64,000 nucleotides of DNA from Synechocystis sp. PCC 7338 (GCF_018282115.1 NZ_CP054306.1:1907488-1971487); one strand, 5' to 3'. Positions 27,981 to 37,778 are shown, counted from the stretch's first letter. The notes: generated by a model from the sequence alone, not told the origin. Translations and numbers: made by a program.

Positions 27981-28474
27981 TTATAAATTTTAAATAGATA
28001 AAAAACTCCCACATTATACCGCTATTAACTACCAAAAAAAACTCCAGCACCGAGGGAATCTAAAAATTTACTCAAAATAGCAGACCGTTGACAAAGTTAT
28101 CGCCTGCTCCCCATCAACCCGTTCAAGCTCCAGCAAGAAGAGAGAAATTGTATAGGGTTTTTTCTCAAAATTGAGTAGTGAGAGGATTATTTAAACATAT
28201 CTTGAGGAGAATGACGAGGTCTTCCTGAACAGATGCTAGTCAACCACCACAATAACTAAACAATAAAGTGAAGCTGTTGGCTCCATTCATCCTTTTCTAG
28301 TATTATTTGCCAGTAAAATTTAGCTACAAGTTAAACTTATGTTGCTATTTTTTCTGCTTTAACTTTTCGACAAAAATCACCCTCTGCTGTCGTCTAATTT
28401 AAAAATATCAAACATAGGCAAAATGTTCTTTTTTGATCACTATTAGCCCACGCAAAAATTCTATTCCACCCATG
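27981..28474. other. AT-rich intergenic region with probable desD promoter
   Basis: A 494-base gap without a convincing gene on either strand. On the minus strand a TATAAT box is at 28018-28013, about 33 bases upstream of the desD ATG, preceded by a T-rich stretch but no clear -35 element. The rest is AT-rich with no clear terminator for the channel gene that ends at 28475 (its transcript runs into this region). Confidence 0.4.
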
Positions 28475-30181
28475 CTAAACCAAAAAAGAGTCCAGGGGAT
28501 CCGCGGTGGCATGGGGCGATCGCCAAAGTTGCTCCAGGGCAGTGGCGGGCATGGTTAGATACAATACATCCCCGGAGGTGAGATGGGTGCTCAACAATTC
28601 CCAGCTATGGATAGTTTTGCCACCTCGTTCTAGATAAAGGGGAACGAAATCTGATTTTTGGGCCGCAATTTTCACCAATTGGTCAGCAAAGGGATGGTTG
28701 GGAGTGATTAAGGTCGCTAGGGCTACCCAAAGCAGATCATCGGTCATGCCGTTGCCCAAAATTTTGCCCCCCAGGGCCGCCGCCGCAAAGGAATAGGTGG
28801 CCAATTCCGCTGGACAAAGCACCGTTTCAAATTCAAATACTTCCTGCAGGGACAAGCTAAACTGGGCATCCTGACAGCGCAACACCACCGGCAAACTAGG
28901 GGCGATCGCCTTAGCGGTCAGGCCAATTTCCAAATTCACTGTATCGTTACTAGTGGCTACCACAATGGCTTCGGCTCGGTTGATATTGGCACAGGCTAAA
29001 CTTCTTTCCAGGCGGGCATCTTCCACAATTACTGGCACCCCCAGGGAGCGGGCCGTATGCAAAAAACGATTATCGGTATCTTTTTCAATCACCACAATTT
29101 CATGGCCCTGGTGAATTAACTCTTCAATGATGGCCATGCTCACGCCCCCCAGCCCACAAATAATGATGTGATGGCGATCGGGTAACTTGGCGGCATCCAA
29201 AAACTGACTAAAGCGACTGCCGAGGATGAAATCATTCAGCAGGGCGTAGCAAATGCCAATCACCCCCGCCCCAGCTATCATCATCACCGCTGTGAACACT
29301 TTGATAATATCGGGGGACTTTTCCGCCACTTCTTCCTTGCCACCGGCCCCGGTAATCATACCAACGGAAAAATACAGCGCATCTACTGGGGCAATATGTT
29401 GGTCAATGGAAACGTAGGTGAATGTGGCCAGAAAAATCATCAACAACAAAAACAGCACTACCCACATCACCTGTTGGACGTAGCGCTGATATTCCCGCAG
29501 ATTGGTAATTAGTTTGGAAACTTTGCGCCAAGGCGATCGCCTTTTGGCCTTGGGTTGGGGTTTTTGACCCACAATCAAATGATCCCCAGCTTGCAAAGTT
29601 AGCCCATCCACCACTGCGCCGATTAAATCTGTTTCACTATGGGCCGGCAGATAATAGATCAACATCCGACTGGGGTCATCCCATAAGTCTGCCAGGGGTA
29701 AATTGAACCAGGGATGGTCTTGGTCAATGATAATTTCTTGGATGGGCCAAGTCTGGTCAAACAAACGCAATTGCCCGATCGCCTGATTGCCCAAAGCCGC
29801 AAAGGAAAAAATCGGCGCCGCCAGGGCAGAAACACTTAAACTAACGTGGTCTGGTAAAGTGCTGTCCAAGCGTTTGCCCAGGGCATGGTTAAACAAACGA
29901 TTAACAATGCGAATGCGGGGATTGAGAATGCGGGCCTGGGTCAGGATAGCCAGATTCAGGGCGTCGTCACTGGTGGCTAGCACTAAGGTTTGAGCGGTGT
30001 GGATGGCGGCCTTAGTTAGGGTAACGGTGGATCTCAGTTCCCCCACCACAATATTGCTGGGATTTTCCCCTGGTATGGGGCGATCGGAAATGCCAATCAC
30101 CTCCGCTCCCTGTTGTTTGAGCAGACTGAAAATTCGATAACCCGTTTGTCCCAGCCCACAAACGACGATGTGCGGTTTCAT
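28475..30181 (-). CDS. Two-RCK ion channel-like protein with unusual pore motif
   Basis: A 568-residue protein laid out as RCK(TrkA-N)-membrane-pore-membrane-RCK. The first Rossmann domain starts at residue 5 (VVCGLGQTGYRIF), a membrane span is at about 238-256, the pore loop at 266-282 and a second span at 295-318, then a second Rossmann domain (IIICGLGGVSMAI, about 339-351) and a C-terminal half-domain. RCK domains bind nucleotides or ions and gate K+ channels. The expected selectivity filter TVGYGD is replaced by TGAGG (277-281), so potassium selectivity is doubtful. Divergent from the small membrane protein at 30477 with 295 bases between. From memory similar to sll0261-type proteins of PCC 6803, unverified. 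Confidence 0.75.
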   Translation of the reverse strand: MKPHIVVCGLGQTGYRIFSLLKQQGAEVIGISDRPIPGENPSNIVVGELRSTVTLTKAAIHTAQTLVLATSDDALNLAILTQARILNPRIRIVNRLFNHALGKRLDSTLPDHVSLSVSALAAPIFSFAALGNQAIGQLRLFDQTWPIQEIIIDQDHPWFNLPLADLWDDPSRMLIYYLPAHSETDLIGAVVDGLTLQAGDHLIVGQKPQPKAKRRSPWRKVSKLITNLREYQRYVQQVMWVVLFLLLMIFLATFTYVSIDQHIAPVDALYFSVGMITGAGGKEEVAEKSPDIIKVFTAVMMIAGAGVIGICYALLNDFILGSRFSQFLDAAKLPDRHHIIICGLGGVSMAIIEELIHQGHEIVVIEKDTDNRFLHTARSLGVPVIVEDARLERSLACANINRAEAIVVATSNDTVNLEIGLTAKAIAPSLPVVLRCQDAQFSLSLQEVFEFETVLCPAELATYSFAAAALGGKILGNGMTDDLLWVALATLITPNHPFADQLVKIAAQKSDFVPLYLERGGKTIHSWELLSTHLTSGDVLYLTMPATALEQLWRSPHATADPLDSFLV

Positions 30182-30476
30182 AACGTCCTAAAAAAATGGG
30201 AACCTGAACAAAAAACGTCGCCAACGGGAAGCCCTGTCCCAGAGCCTCTGGAACTGATCAAACTCACCAAACGGCACTTTGCTAACCCAGCCATTTCATT
30301 TTCTCCATTCTCCCCAGACATCGCTAGCAAAACTGTCACCGTTCAATCATTTTGTCCCCACTGGCGATCGCCATAGCGCCAAAGACGTACTGAAACTAAT
30401 CCTTCAACCATTACGGCCAACGTTTAAGATGGGAGCATTGTTCTAGTCCGTCATTGTAATTACCAACGGAGGGAAA

Positions 30477-30827
30477 ATGTTACAACTACTGATCGTCTGG
30501 ATTGTTACCTCAGTCAGTCTCCTCATCATTGCCCAACTGCCCACAGGGGTAGAGATTTCTAGCTTCAAAAAAGCCCTCATTTCCGCCGTCGTCATTGGTT
30601 TACTCAATGCCCTAGTACGTCCAATACTAACATTTTTCACTTTTCCCCTAATTTTTCTCACCTTTGGGCTGTTCTACACCGTAGTTAACGCCATCATTTT
30701 TGCCCTCGCCGCGGCCTTTGTGGATGGCTTCAGCCTCCGTTGGGGTTTTTGGAGCGCCCTCATTGGAGCCATTTTGCTGGGATTTATCAACTCCCTGCTC
30801 TTTCAATTACTACCCATCGGTAGCTAG
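30477..30827 (+). CDS. Small four-helix membrane protein, phage-holin family 4 superfamily (YvlD-like)
   Basis: A 116-residue protein with four hydrophobic segments (about 3-22, 31-55, 57-80, 87-112) and the LNALVRPIL and GFINSLLF motifs typical of PF04020, a family named for holins but found mostly as housekeeping membrane proteins of unknown function. The ATG is preceded by GGAGGG six bases upstream. There is no phage context here. It is followed by the radical SAM gene on the same strand. Confidence 0.8.
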   Translation: MLQLLIVWIVTSVSLLIIAQLPTGVEISSFKKALISAVVIGLLNALVRPILTFFTFPLIFLTFGLFYTVVNAIIFALAAAFVDGFSLRWGFWSALIGAILLGFINSLLFQLLPIGS

Positions 30828-30940
30828 TCCAAATGTGAGATTAGGATTCTAGAGTGTCTAGTAAAGGCGGTGGGGTTGATTTTAACGTCACCGTTCTTGT
30901 TTATATATTGCAAAAATTGAAATTGTTCGAGGAAAAAATT

Positions 30941-31792
30941 TTGCAAGTTACCATTAACCAAGCTAAATCTCTCCTCAATAAAGCCACTGGTTTTATCCAG
31001 GATTATGATTTTACTCTTAATCCCTATCGCGGTTGCCAGTTTGGTTGTGACTATTGCTACGCTTCTGCCTTTAGTCCCAATACTCAGCTAAAAGCCAATT
31101 GGGGAGACTGGGTAATGGTAAAAGAAAATTCAGCAGAATTATTAGTACATGAACTAGAGCGAACTAGCAAAAAATACGATCGTCCGATTCGGATCTATAT
31201 GAGTAGTGTAACGGATCCCTATCAACCCATTGAGCAAAAAGTACAGATCACCAGAAAAATTCTACAGGTCTTAATTAAGTATCAACCTGTGTTAGTTTTA
31301 CAAACCCGCAGTCCCATGGTGGTGAGAGATATTGACCTTTTACGTCAATTTCATAACCTAAGAATTAATATCAGCATTCCTACTGCTAGCGAAAGAGTAA
31401 GAAAAGATTTTGAAAATCGTTCTCCCAGTGTTAAAGCTCGCCTACAGACGGTGGAAAAACTTAGGCATCAACTTCCTTCTGATGATGATTATAAAATCAA
31501 ATTCGCCGTTACTATGACCCCACTGCTGCCTTCCTACGATGAAGATTTAGCGAAATTTATTGAACAATTAGCCACAGTTGACAGAATAGTTATACAGCCA
31601 TTTCACAGCAGTCAAAATCAATCTCTAAAAGCCGCCACCCCTGCCAAGGCAATAGAACTAAAAAGAAAATATGAATGGTGGTATCAAAACGAAGATGACA
31701 ATTATCATAATCTACTCAACAGACTAGAATTGATCAACCAATGCTATGGCGTAGAAATTTTTGAAGGTAGGGAAGGATTTGGTTATGATTAA
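30941..31792 (+). CDS. SplB-like radical SAM protein
   Basis: A 283-residue radical S-adenosylmethionine enzyme. The iron-sulfur motif NPYRGCQFGCDYCYA gives Cys-x3-Cys-x2-Cys, and the rest (YMSSVTDPYQPIE, VLQTRSPMVVRDIDLL, INISIPTASERVRKDFE) is the SplB/COG1533 pattern of spore photoproduct lyase relatives. The substrate outside spore formers is unknown. The TTG at 30941 has a good GAGGA ribosome site 7 bases upstream; an in-frame GTG at 30854 would add 29 poorly conserved residues. Base composition is clearly more AT-rich than neighbours. It overlaps the next gene by 8 bases. Confidence 0.78.
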   Translation: MQVTINQAKSLLNKATGFIQDYDFTLNPYRGCQFGCDYCYASAFSPNTQLKANWGDWVMVKENSAELLVHELERTSKKYDRPIRIYMSSVTDPYQPIEQKVQITRKILQVLIKYQPVLVLQTRSPMVVRDIDLLRQFHNLRINISIPTASERVRKDFENRSPSVKARLQTVEKLRHQLPSDDDYKIKFAVTMTPLLPSYDEDLAKFIEQLATVDRIVIQPFHSSQNQSLKAATPAKAIELKRKYEWWYQNEDDNYHNLLNRLELINQCYGVEIFEGREGFGYD

Positions 31793-33056
31793 ACCGATTC
31801 AATTTGTCAAAAGTTTATGGCAATTGCAGATTATCAAAGCGGAAATTGCCAAAGGAAATCGTAAGTTAGCTCAACATTTAATTTTAGCAAGAAAAAAACA
31901 GGGATATAAATTAACTTTGTTGGAAAGATTGTTCTTGGAAAACCAGGGACAAACCAAGCAAAATAGTGATTATTTGCCTGGACGTACTGCCACTATAGCT
32001 AGGCAAAAATTTACCACACAACAAAAGTTAATACAAAAAATTAATAGTGCTTTTCATTTAATTGACCACGATGGTCACAAAATAGAATGTACAGGAATTG
32101 AAGAGTCTATTTTTACAAAATTAGAGACTGAATTAGTGATTTTTTTAGAAAAAATCATTGATGCCGTCGACTTGAACAAGAATCAAGTTAAGCAAAAAAT
32201 TAAGGAGGCTTATCGAGATTTAAATGGATTGAAAAAAGGAATTGATCCAACCTATGATAAAGCTTTTAGTCCCCATGTTTATTTCATCAAATATTTTTTG
32301 GATAACGTTTATTGTAGTTATCTCGCCTATTTTTTTATCTATCAATCTGGTCAATTAAAGAGAAATCTGAAAATTCTTGACATCGCCGCTGGCCCCGCTA
32401 CGATGTTGTTTGGTTTATCCCTCTTTTTAGAGTCTTTGGCTGATTATCAAGAAATTGCTGATTTTACCTGTTCTTATTACTCCCTAGAAAAACAACGCAA
32501 TTTACAGTACAGAGGACTACAGTTTTGGCGTCAATATCTTGATAGCCTTAAATTGCCCCCCAATATTTTTTATCAATTTAATACAGTCAATATCTTCGAT
32601 TATGACAATTATTCTTCTAAGTTGCCCAGGGGATTCTTCGATTTAATTATCATTGCCCATTGTTTTTTCTATCAAGGAAAAGATAGAAGTAAATCTTTTG
32701 ATATTTATCGATCAATTTTTAAACAATGTTTGCGATCAGAAGGTAGGGTTTTGTTGGTTGTTCAGGGAAACAAATTTTATAAAATGTTTGACACTTATCC
32801 TGATGAAAACATAGATAAAGAACGGTACTTAATTGATACATTATTAGATTCTCTCGGTCTACAACTAATCTTTTACAAATACTTGACTTCAACTGGCAAG
32901 CGAACTAGCAGCAAGGAGAATTTTAAAAAATTTATCCTAGGTAATCTTCCAGAACAACCACAAATGGATAAAGTAAAATGGGAATATCTCAACTATAAAA
33001 ATCCTAGTAAATACGTTATTGATGATTTTGTGATTTATGCAGAAAGACAATTCTAA
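31785..33056 (+). CDS. SAM-dependent methyltransferase-like protein
   Basis: A 423-residue protein. The central part has a Rossmann methyltransferase motif I (ILDIAAGPATM), an acidic strand after it (FTCSYYSLEKQ), FDLIIIAHCFF as motif IV and GRVLLVVQGN as a later strand, so a class I methyltransferase is likely; the long N-terminal helical part is not recognised. The ATG at 31785 has a GGAAGGA ribosome site and overlaps the radical SAM gene by 8 bases, suggesting a functional pair. It is AT-rich compared with the surroundings. Its position next to the CNNM and rpsP genes resembles that of slr0286 in PCC 6803, a gene linked to photosystem II assembly, but I could not check identity. Confidence 0.62.
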   Translation: MIKPIQFVKSLWQLQIIKAEIAKGNRKLAQHLILARKKQGYKLTLLERLFLENQGQTKQNSDYLPGRTATIARQKFTTQQKLIQKINSAFHLIDHDGHKIECTGIEESIFTKLETELVIFLEKIIDAVDLNKNQVKQKIKEAYRDLNGLKKGIDPTYDKAFSPHVYFIKYFLDNVYCSYLAYFFIYQSGQLKRNLKILDIAAGPATMLFGLSLFLESLADYQEIADFTCSYYSLEKQRNLQYRGLQFWRQYLDSLKLPPNIFYQFNTVNIFDYDNYSSKLPRGFFDLIIIAHCFFYQGKDRSKSFDIYRSIFKQCLRSEGRVLLVVQGNKFYKMFDTYPDENIDKERYLIDTLLDSLGLQLIFYKYLTSTGKRTSSKENFKKFILGNLPEQPQMDKVKWEYLNYKNPSKYVIDDFVIYAERQF

Positions 33057-34399
33057 TCATCTGTTTGAGGCTCTTCTTCTGTTGTAGAAGAATCCTCTGG
33101 TAACTGACTAATCAATACTTTATCAATGCGGATGCCGTCCATATCCACCACTTCCACCCGTAGGGTATCGGAAACAAAATATTCTCCTGATTGGGGAATT
33201 TTACCTAGGCTTTCAATCACAAAGCCCCCTAGGGTATGATAATGCCCTTCCTCTTCGTTGGAGAGGGTTTCAAGGTCGAAAATTTCCTTAAATTCATCAA
33301 TGGGCAATAGGCCATCGAGCAGGTAGGAACCATCTTCCCGTTGAATAATTTGGGGCTCTTGAATTTCGTCGTCATTGGGAATGCTGCCCACGATCGCCTC
33401 GATCAGGTCATTGAGGGTGACTAGGCCTTCAATGCCACCATATTCGTCCGTAATTAAAGCCAAATGGATACCAGAGGCCCGGAACATTTCCAACACATTC
33501 AGGGAACGGGTATTTTCTGCCACAAATAGGGGAGGCTGAACAATTTCCTCCAGGTTGATTTTTTGCCCCGACCATTGACTATTGAGAATATCCTTCACCC
33601 GTACAAATCCTAAACATTCGTCCAGGCTGTCCCTACCCACCGGAAAGCGAGAATAGGGAGTATCGAGGATTTCCTGTTGATTTTCCGCCCAGTCCGACTC
33701 CACATCCAACCAGGCGATCGCCGTGCGGGGAGTCATTAACGTTTTAACCGGGCGGTCCCCCAAACGAAAAACCCGTTCCACCATTTCCTGTTCGGCCTCG
33801 TCGATCATGCCGGCCTGGGCCCCTTGTTCAATCATGACCCGAATCTCCTCTTCGGTAATGGGGCTAGCTTCCTTGCTAGTGATGCCAAACAGCCGCAGTA
33901 CTCCATCGGTGGAAAGGCCCAAAAAATAGACCAAGGGAGCGGTGAGCTTGGCCACTAAATTCATAGCTGGAGCCACCCCACAGGCAATTTCTTCTGGATG
34001 ACTGAGGGCAATACGCTTGGGCACCAACTCTCCCACTACCAGGGATAGATAGGTGATACATCCCACCAACAAAGCAATGCTGAGGGGACTAGCGTAGGGA
34101 GCCAGCAGGGGAATATTGTTAAGAAAATCCGCCAGCCGCAGAGCCACCGTTGCGCCTCCCACCGCACCACTCAAAATGCCAATCAGGGTAATGCCAATCT
34201 GGACCGCCGACAAAAAATTATTGGGGGCTGTGGCCAGCTTCAGCGCTAGCTTTGCTTTGTGATTACCCCGCTTTGCCAACTGTTCCAAACGAACCTTGCG
34301 AGCTGAGACGACGGCAATTTCCGAGCCGGAAAAAACTCCATTTAACACCACCAAAACGAAGATGAAAAAAAGTTCCAGCTCAACAGAAGAGGAAAACAT
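33053..34399 (-). CDS. CNNM/CorC-type membrane protein with CBS domains
   Basis: A 448-residue protein of the so-called hemolysin (TlyC/CorB) family. It has a DUF21/CNNM membrane domain of about 190 residues (four hydrophobic segments starting LEELFFIFVLVVLNGVFSGSEIA-like), a pair of CBS domains (about 215-335, starting LMTPRTAIAWLD) that bind nucleotides, and a C-terminal CorC/HlyC domain (about 350-430). Members take part in Mg2+/Co2+ efflux or tolerance. Its stop codon overlaps the stop of the convergent methyltransferase gene by 4 bases. Divergent from rpsP. From memory sll0260. Confidence 0.87.
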   Translation of the reverse strand: MFSSSVELELFFIFVLVVLNGVFSGSEIAVVSARKVRLEQLAKRGNHKAKLALKLATAPNNFLSAVQIGITLIGILSGAVGGATVALRLADFLNNIPLLAPYASPLSIALLVGCITYLSLVVGELVPKRIALSHPEEIACGVAPAMNLVAKLTAPLVYFLGLSTDGVLRLFGITSKEASPITEEEIRVMIEQGAQAGMIDEAEQEMVERVFRLGDRPVKTLMTPRTAIAWLDVESDWAENQQEILDTPYSRFPVGRDSLDECLGFVRVKDILNSQWSGQKINLEEIVQPPLFVAENTRSLNVLEMFRASGIHLALITDEYGGIEGLVTLNDLIEAIVGSIPNDDEIQEPQIIQREDGSYLLDGLLPIDEFKEIFDLETLSNEEEGHYHTLGGFVIESLGKIPQSGEYFVSDTLRVEVVDMDGIRIDKVLISQLPEDSSTTEEEPQTDD

Positions 34400-34611
34400 T
34401 CAATTTTTAGGGATATGAATCCGGTAGGCCGGGGATAAAGTCGGTGGGGAGTGGCTAGCGACAACCATCAATCATAGAAGAAAACATCCCGACTGTCTGT
34501 GCTCTGGATTCAGTTTGTTCCCAGAGAAAGGCCCACAATCCTTGACTCCGTTGGGCAAACTCGGTTCCCATGGCCGTGTTTGGGGATTGATCCGCCCCTC
34601 TGACAATTTAC

Positions 34612-34649
34612 GCCCCGAAAAATTCTGGCCCCGAAAAATAGGTTAGAAT
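34612..34649 (+). promoter_or_regulatory. rpsP promoter region with tandem 12-base direct repeat
   Basis: GCCCCGAAAAAT occurs twice (34612-34623 and 34628-34639), 16 bases apart, directly followed by TAGAAT at 34644-34649, a good -10 box about 40 bases upstream of the rpsP ATG. The second repeat covers the spacer and the first lies over the -35 zone, so the repeats may be a regulator site. This is the only signal noted in the divergent space between the CNNM gene and rpsP. Confidence 0.45.
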
Positions 34650-34688
34650 GATAAACGCGAAATTTTTCCCAATTTATTTTTAGTTAGT

Positions 34689-34937
34689 ATGATTAAACTC
34701 CGTCTGAAACGCTTTGGCAAGAAACGTGAAGTGAGCTATCGGATCGTCGCCATGCACAGCACCAGCCGTCGGGATGGTCGTCCCCTGGAAGAATTAGGTT
34801 TCTACAATCCCCGCACCGATGAAACCCGCCTTGATGTACCGGCGATCGTCAAAAGATTGAAAGAAGGGGCCCAACCCACCGACACCGTCCGCTCCATTTT
34901 GACCAAAGCCCAGGTTTTTGAACAGCTAAAGGCTTAG
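34689..34937 (+). CDS. rpsP: 30S ribosomal protein bS16
   Basis: An 82-residue ribosomal protein S16, starting [20 protein letters not shown] with the family pattern KLRLxRxGxKxxxxYRIVxxxxxxxRDGRxxExLGxYxP complete ([14 protein letters not shown]). It binds 16S rRNA in the small subunit body and is needed for assembly. It is followed 41 bases later by the KH-domain gene, the conserved rpsP-khpA pairing of many bacteria, here without the usual rimM/trmD partners. Confidence 0.97.
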   Translation: MIKLRLKRFGKKREVSYRIVAMHSTSRRDGRPLEELGFYNPRTDETRLDVPAIVKRLKEGAQPTDTVRSILTKAQVFEQLKA

Positions 34938-34977
34938 TGCCGGTTTTTTCCTTGGTGTTTACCAACGTTTGCCCCCT

Positions 34978-35334
34978 GTGACTACCCTAAACTACGTTGA
35001 ATTGGTCAAGTTTCTTGTCCGCCCCTTTTTGGAAAAGCCCGATGACCTGAAGGTGGACTGTGAGGTGTTTCGACAAAATAGCCGAGTTTGGATTCGCTTA
35101 GCCCTAGAGGACGAAGACCGGGAAAGACTCATCGGCCGGGGGGGAAGGAGTTTGCAAACCATTCGCACCCTGCTCACCACTGCTGCCGACCAGGTGCAAC
35201 AGTCGGCCTTCCTAGAAATATACGCCATCGATTCCATTGGGAAATCCACTCCCCTGCGCCGCCGTCGCTCCTCTGCTGGCCCGGCCCCTGTACGTCGTTC
35301 TCGCAGTCGGGGAGAGTCCGTTAATCGCTACTAG
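34978..35334 (+). CDS. khpA: KH-domain RNA-binding protein KhpA
   Basis: A 118-residue single KH-domain protein. The GxxG RNA-binding loop is GRGG within ERLIGRGGRSLQTIRTLL, and a basic C-terminal tail (RRRRSSAGPAPVRRSRSR) follows the domain. KhpA, often with KhpB, binds structured small RNAs and affects cell division and length in other bacteria. The start is unsure: GTG at 34978 is used, while a TTG three codons earlier is in frame; neither has a strong ribosome site. It follows rpsP and corresponds from memory to slr0287. Confidence 0.85.
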   Translation: MTTLNYVELVKFLVRPFLEKPDDLKVDCEVFRQNSRVWIRLALEDEDRERLIGRGGRSLQTIRTLLTTAADQVQQSAFLEIYAIDSIGKSTPLRRRRSSAGPAPVRRSRSRGESVNRY

Positions 35335-35350
35335 GGGAGACTAGTTTTTT
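35330..35350 (+). terminator. Possible terminator behind khpA
   Basis: A short stem ACTAG/CTAGT with loop GGGAGA overlaps the khpA stop codon and is followed by six T. The 5-base stem is weak for an intrinsic terminator, so confidence is limited; it does separate the rpsP-khpA unit from the glnN promoter. Confidence 0.4.
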
Positions 35351-35451
35351 AGGCACCACGACTTTTTTGTAATATTTCTTCATATTTTGGATTTATAGCC
35401 TCGGCTCGTTTCCGTCTCCCCTTGGGAGGAAAGGAATGGGTCGTTGTTTTT

Positions 35452-35493
35452 GTATCTATATTGTCTATTTGAAAAAAATGTCTTGCGTATGAT
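35452..35493 (+). promoter_or_regulatory. NtcA-type promoter of glnN with a degenerate right half-site
   Basis: GTA at 35452-35454 and, after 8 bases, GTC at 35463-35465 form an imperfect NtcA site (the consensus right half is TAC). TATGAT, a good -10 box, follows 22 bases later at 35488-35493. The spacing is exactly that of NtcA-activated promoters, and glnN is known in PCC 6803 to be induced by nitrogen starvation through NtcA. Transcription would start near 35500, about 32 bases before the ATG. Confidence 0.6.
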
Positions 35494-35531
35494 TGGAGGA
35501 TCTGTAAACTCCGAAGTAGAGATTTAAGCCA

Positions 35532-37706
35532 ATGAGTGGAAATGCGGCCCGCGCCCAAGCAGTGCATCAAATCATCAACCAGAAACCCTTACCTGCAAAA
35601 GAGTCACCCCGTCTAGAAGACCTGTGGGCGGATAACGTCTTTAACCTGAGTAAAATGCAGGCGAGCCTCCCCAAAAGTGTCTTCAAATCCATCAAAAATA
35701 CCATTGTCACCGGGGAAAAGCTGGATCCGACGATCGCCGATGCGGTGGCCACGGCCATGCGGGATTGGGCTATGGGCAAAGGAGCTTTGTATTACGCCCA
35801 CGTTTTTTACCCCATGACTAACCTCTCGGCGGAAAAGCATGATGGCTTTATTTCCGTGCAAGGAGACGGCAATGTCATCTCGGAGTTTTCCGGCAAAGTT
35901 TTGGTGCAGGGGGAACCGGATGGCTCTTCTTTTCCTAATGGTGGCATTCGGGATACCTTTGAGGCCAGGGGCTACACGGGATGGGACGTAACTAGTCCCG
36001 CCTACATTATGGAAACAGATAATGGTTCCACCCTCTGTATTCCTACGGTATTTGTTTCCTGGACAGGGGAAGCATTGGACAAAAAAGTGCCTTTGTTGCG
36101 TTCCATTGCCGCCATGGATAAAGCGGCCAATAAGGTGCTCAAACTTTTAGGCAATGAAAATATAGCCCATGTCAATTCCAGTTGTGGGGCGGAGCAGGAA
36201 TATTTCCTCGTTGATGCCAATTTTGCTAGCCAACGTCCCGATTTACTCTTAGCCGGCCGGACTTTATTTGGCAAAGCCCCCGCCAAGGGCCAAGAGTTTG
36301 ATGACCATTACTTTGGGGCCATTCCCGAGCGGGTGCAGGTCTTTATGCAGGATGTGGAGGAAACCCTTTATAAATTGGGCATTCCTGCCAAAACTCGCCA
36401 TAACGAGGTTGCCCCTGGTCAGTTTGAAATTGCGCCCTTTTTTGAAGCGGCTAACGTGGCCAGCGACCACCAACAGTTGTTAATGACCGTGTTGAAAAAT
36501 ACCGCCAAAAAACACGGCTTTGTCTGTTTATTACACGAAAAGCCCTTTGCTGGCATCAATGGTTCCGGCAAGCACGTCAACTGGTCAGTGGGCAACTCCA
36601 CCCAGGGTAATTTGCTCGATCCCGGCGATTCACCCCATGATAATGCCCAATTCTTGGTCTTTTGCGGTGCAGTAATCCGGGGTGTCCATAAGTATGGCCC
36701 TCTGATGCGGGCGGCGATCGCCACGGCCAGCAATGACCACCGCCTAGGGGCCAACGAAGCTCCCCCGGCAATTATGTCGGTTTATCTCGGCACCCAACTC
36801 GAAGAGGTATTTGAACAAATCAAAACCGGTTCCATTGTGGAGTCTAAACAAAAAGGGGTAATGGATCTGGGCGTTGACGTGCTCCCCGCCCTAAGTAAGG
36901 ACGCTGGCGATCGTAACCGTACCTCTCCCTTTGCCTTCACCGGCAACCGCTTTGAATTTCGGGCGGTGGGATCTAGTCAGTCAGTATCCGGACCCTTGAT
37001 TGTCCTCAACACCATGTTGGCGGATTCCCTAGCTTGGATTGGCGATCGCCTGGAAAGTGAATTAGGCAAAGGCTTAGACCTTGATACCGCCATTCTCACC
37101 GTCCTCAAAGAAGTGATGAATGCCCACGGTGCCGTCGTTTTTGGGGGCAATGGTTATTCCGAGGAATGGCACAAAATGGCTGTGGAAGAACGGGGGCTGT
37201 CTAACCTCCGCACCACCGCCGATGCCCTCCCCGTGCTCAAGGAGCAATACATCAAAGACCTCTTTGAAAGCACTGGTGTTTTAACCCCGGTTGAACTAGC
37301 CAGCCGCTTTGAAGTGTATGCGGAGCAATACATTAAGTCTATTGATGTGGAGGTCAAGCTCGTCATCAGCATTGCAAAAACGTTGATTTACCCCGCTGCC
37401 ATTGAATATTTAGCCAAACTTTCATCGACGATCGCCAGCTTAGGAAGTATGGGGATTGACCTGGATAAAAACAGCGCTAAAACCATTGCGGACTTAACCA
37501 ACACCATGATGAATGCCGTTGATAAATTGAGCCATGCCAGCAAAAAGCATGGTTTTGCTTCAACAGAGGAAGAGCTACAATACTACGCCCAAACCCTAAA
37601 GCCATTAATGGACGAGGTGCGGGTTTCTGCCGATGCCATTGAAGCAGAAGTAGCAGATGAGTTTTGGCCCTTGCCTACCTATCAAGAAATGTTGTTTATC
37701 AAATAG
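35532..37706 (+). CDS. glnN: Type III glutamine synthetase
   Basis: A 724-residue class III glutamine synthetase (GSIII), which joins ammonia to glutamate with ATP as the first step of the GS-GOGAT cycle. The length (over 700) separates it from GSI (about 470). Recognisable parts are [14 protein letters not shown] (metal-binding Glu region), [13 protein letters not shown]-like [22 protein letters not shown] and the ending helical domain. In PCC 6803 GlnN (slr0288) serves during nitrogen starvation and recovery. The NtcA-like promoter at 35452-35493 fits this. The gene is monocistronic: a hairpin follows at 37779. Confidence 0.95.
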   Translation: MSGNAARAQAVHQIINQKPLPAKESPRLEDLWADNVFNLSKMQASLPKSVFKSIKNTIVTGEKLDPTIADAVATAMRDWAMGKGALYYAHVFYPMTNLSAEKHDGFISVQGDGNVISEFSGKVLVQGEPDGSSFPNGGIRDTFEARGYTGWDVTSPAYIMETDNGSTLCIPTVFVSWTGEALDKKVPLLRSIAAMDKAANKVLKLLGNENIAHVNSSCGAEQEYFLVDANFASQRPDLLLAGRTLFGKAPAKGQEFDDHYFGAIPERVQVFMQDVEETLYKLGIPAKTRHNEVAPGQFEIAPFFEAANVASDHQQLLMTVLKNTAKKHGFVCLLHEKPFAGINGSGKHVNWSVGNSTQGNLLDPGDSPHDNAQFLVFCGAVIRGVHKYGPLMRAAIATASNDHRLGANEAPPAIMSVYLGTQLEEVFEQIKTGSIVESKQKGVMDLGVDVLPALSKDAGDRNRTSPFAFTGNRFEFRAVGSSQSVSGPLIVLNTMLADSLAWIGDRLESELGKGLDLDTAILTVLKEVMNAHGAVVFGGNGYSEEWHKMAVEERGLSNLRTTADALPVLKEQYIKDLFESTGVLTPVELASRFEVYAEQYIKSIDVEVKLVISIAKTLIYPAAIEYLAKLSSTIASLGSMGIDLDKNSAKTIADLTNTMMNAVDKLSHASKKHGFASTEEELQYYAQTLKPLMDEVRVSADAIEAEVADEFWPLPTYQEMLFIK

Positions 37707-37778
37707 TCAAGTACTATTTAATAGGCAATGGTTGCTGACAGTGAAAAACTGTTAGTAATCTAAGATTTATTTGGAAAG

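Noticed and set aside
30477-30827. Phage holin and hence a prophage
   Set aside because: The family name is misleading; no other phage genes are near and the protein is a common housekeeping membrane protein in cyanobacteria.
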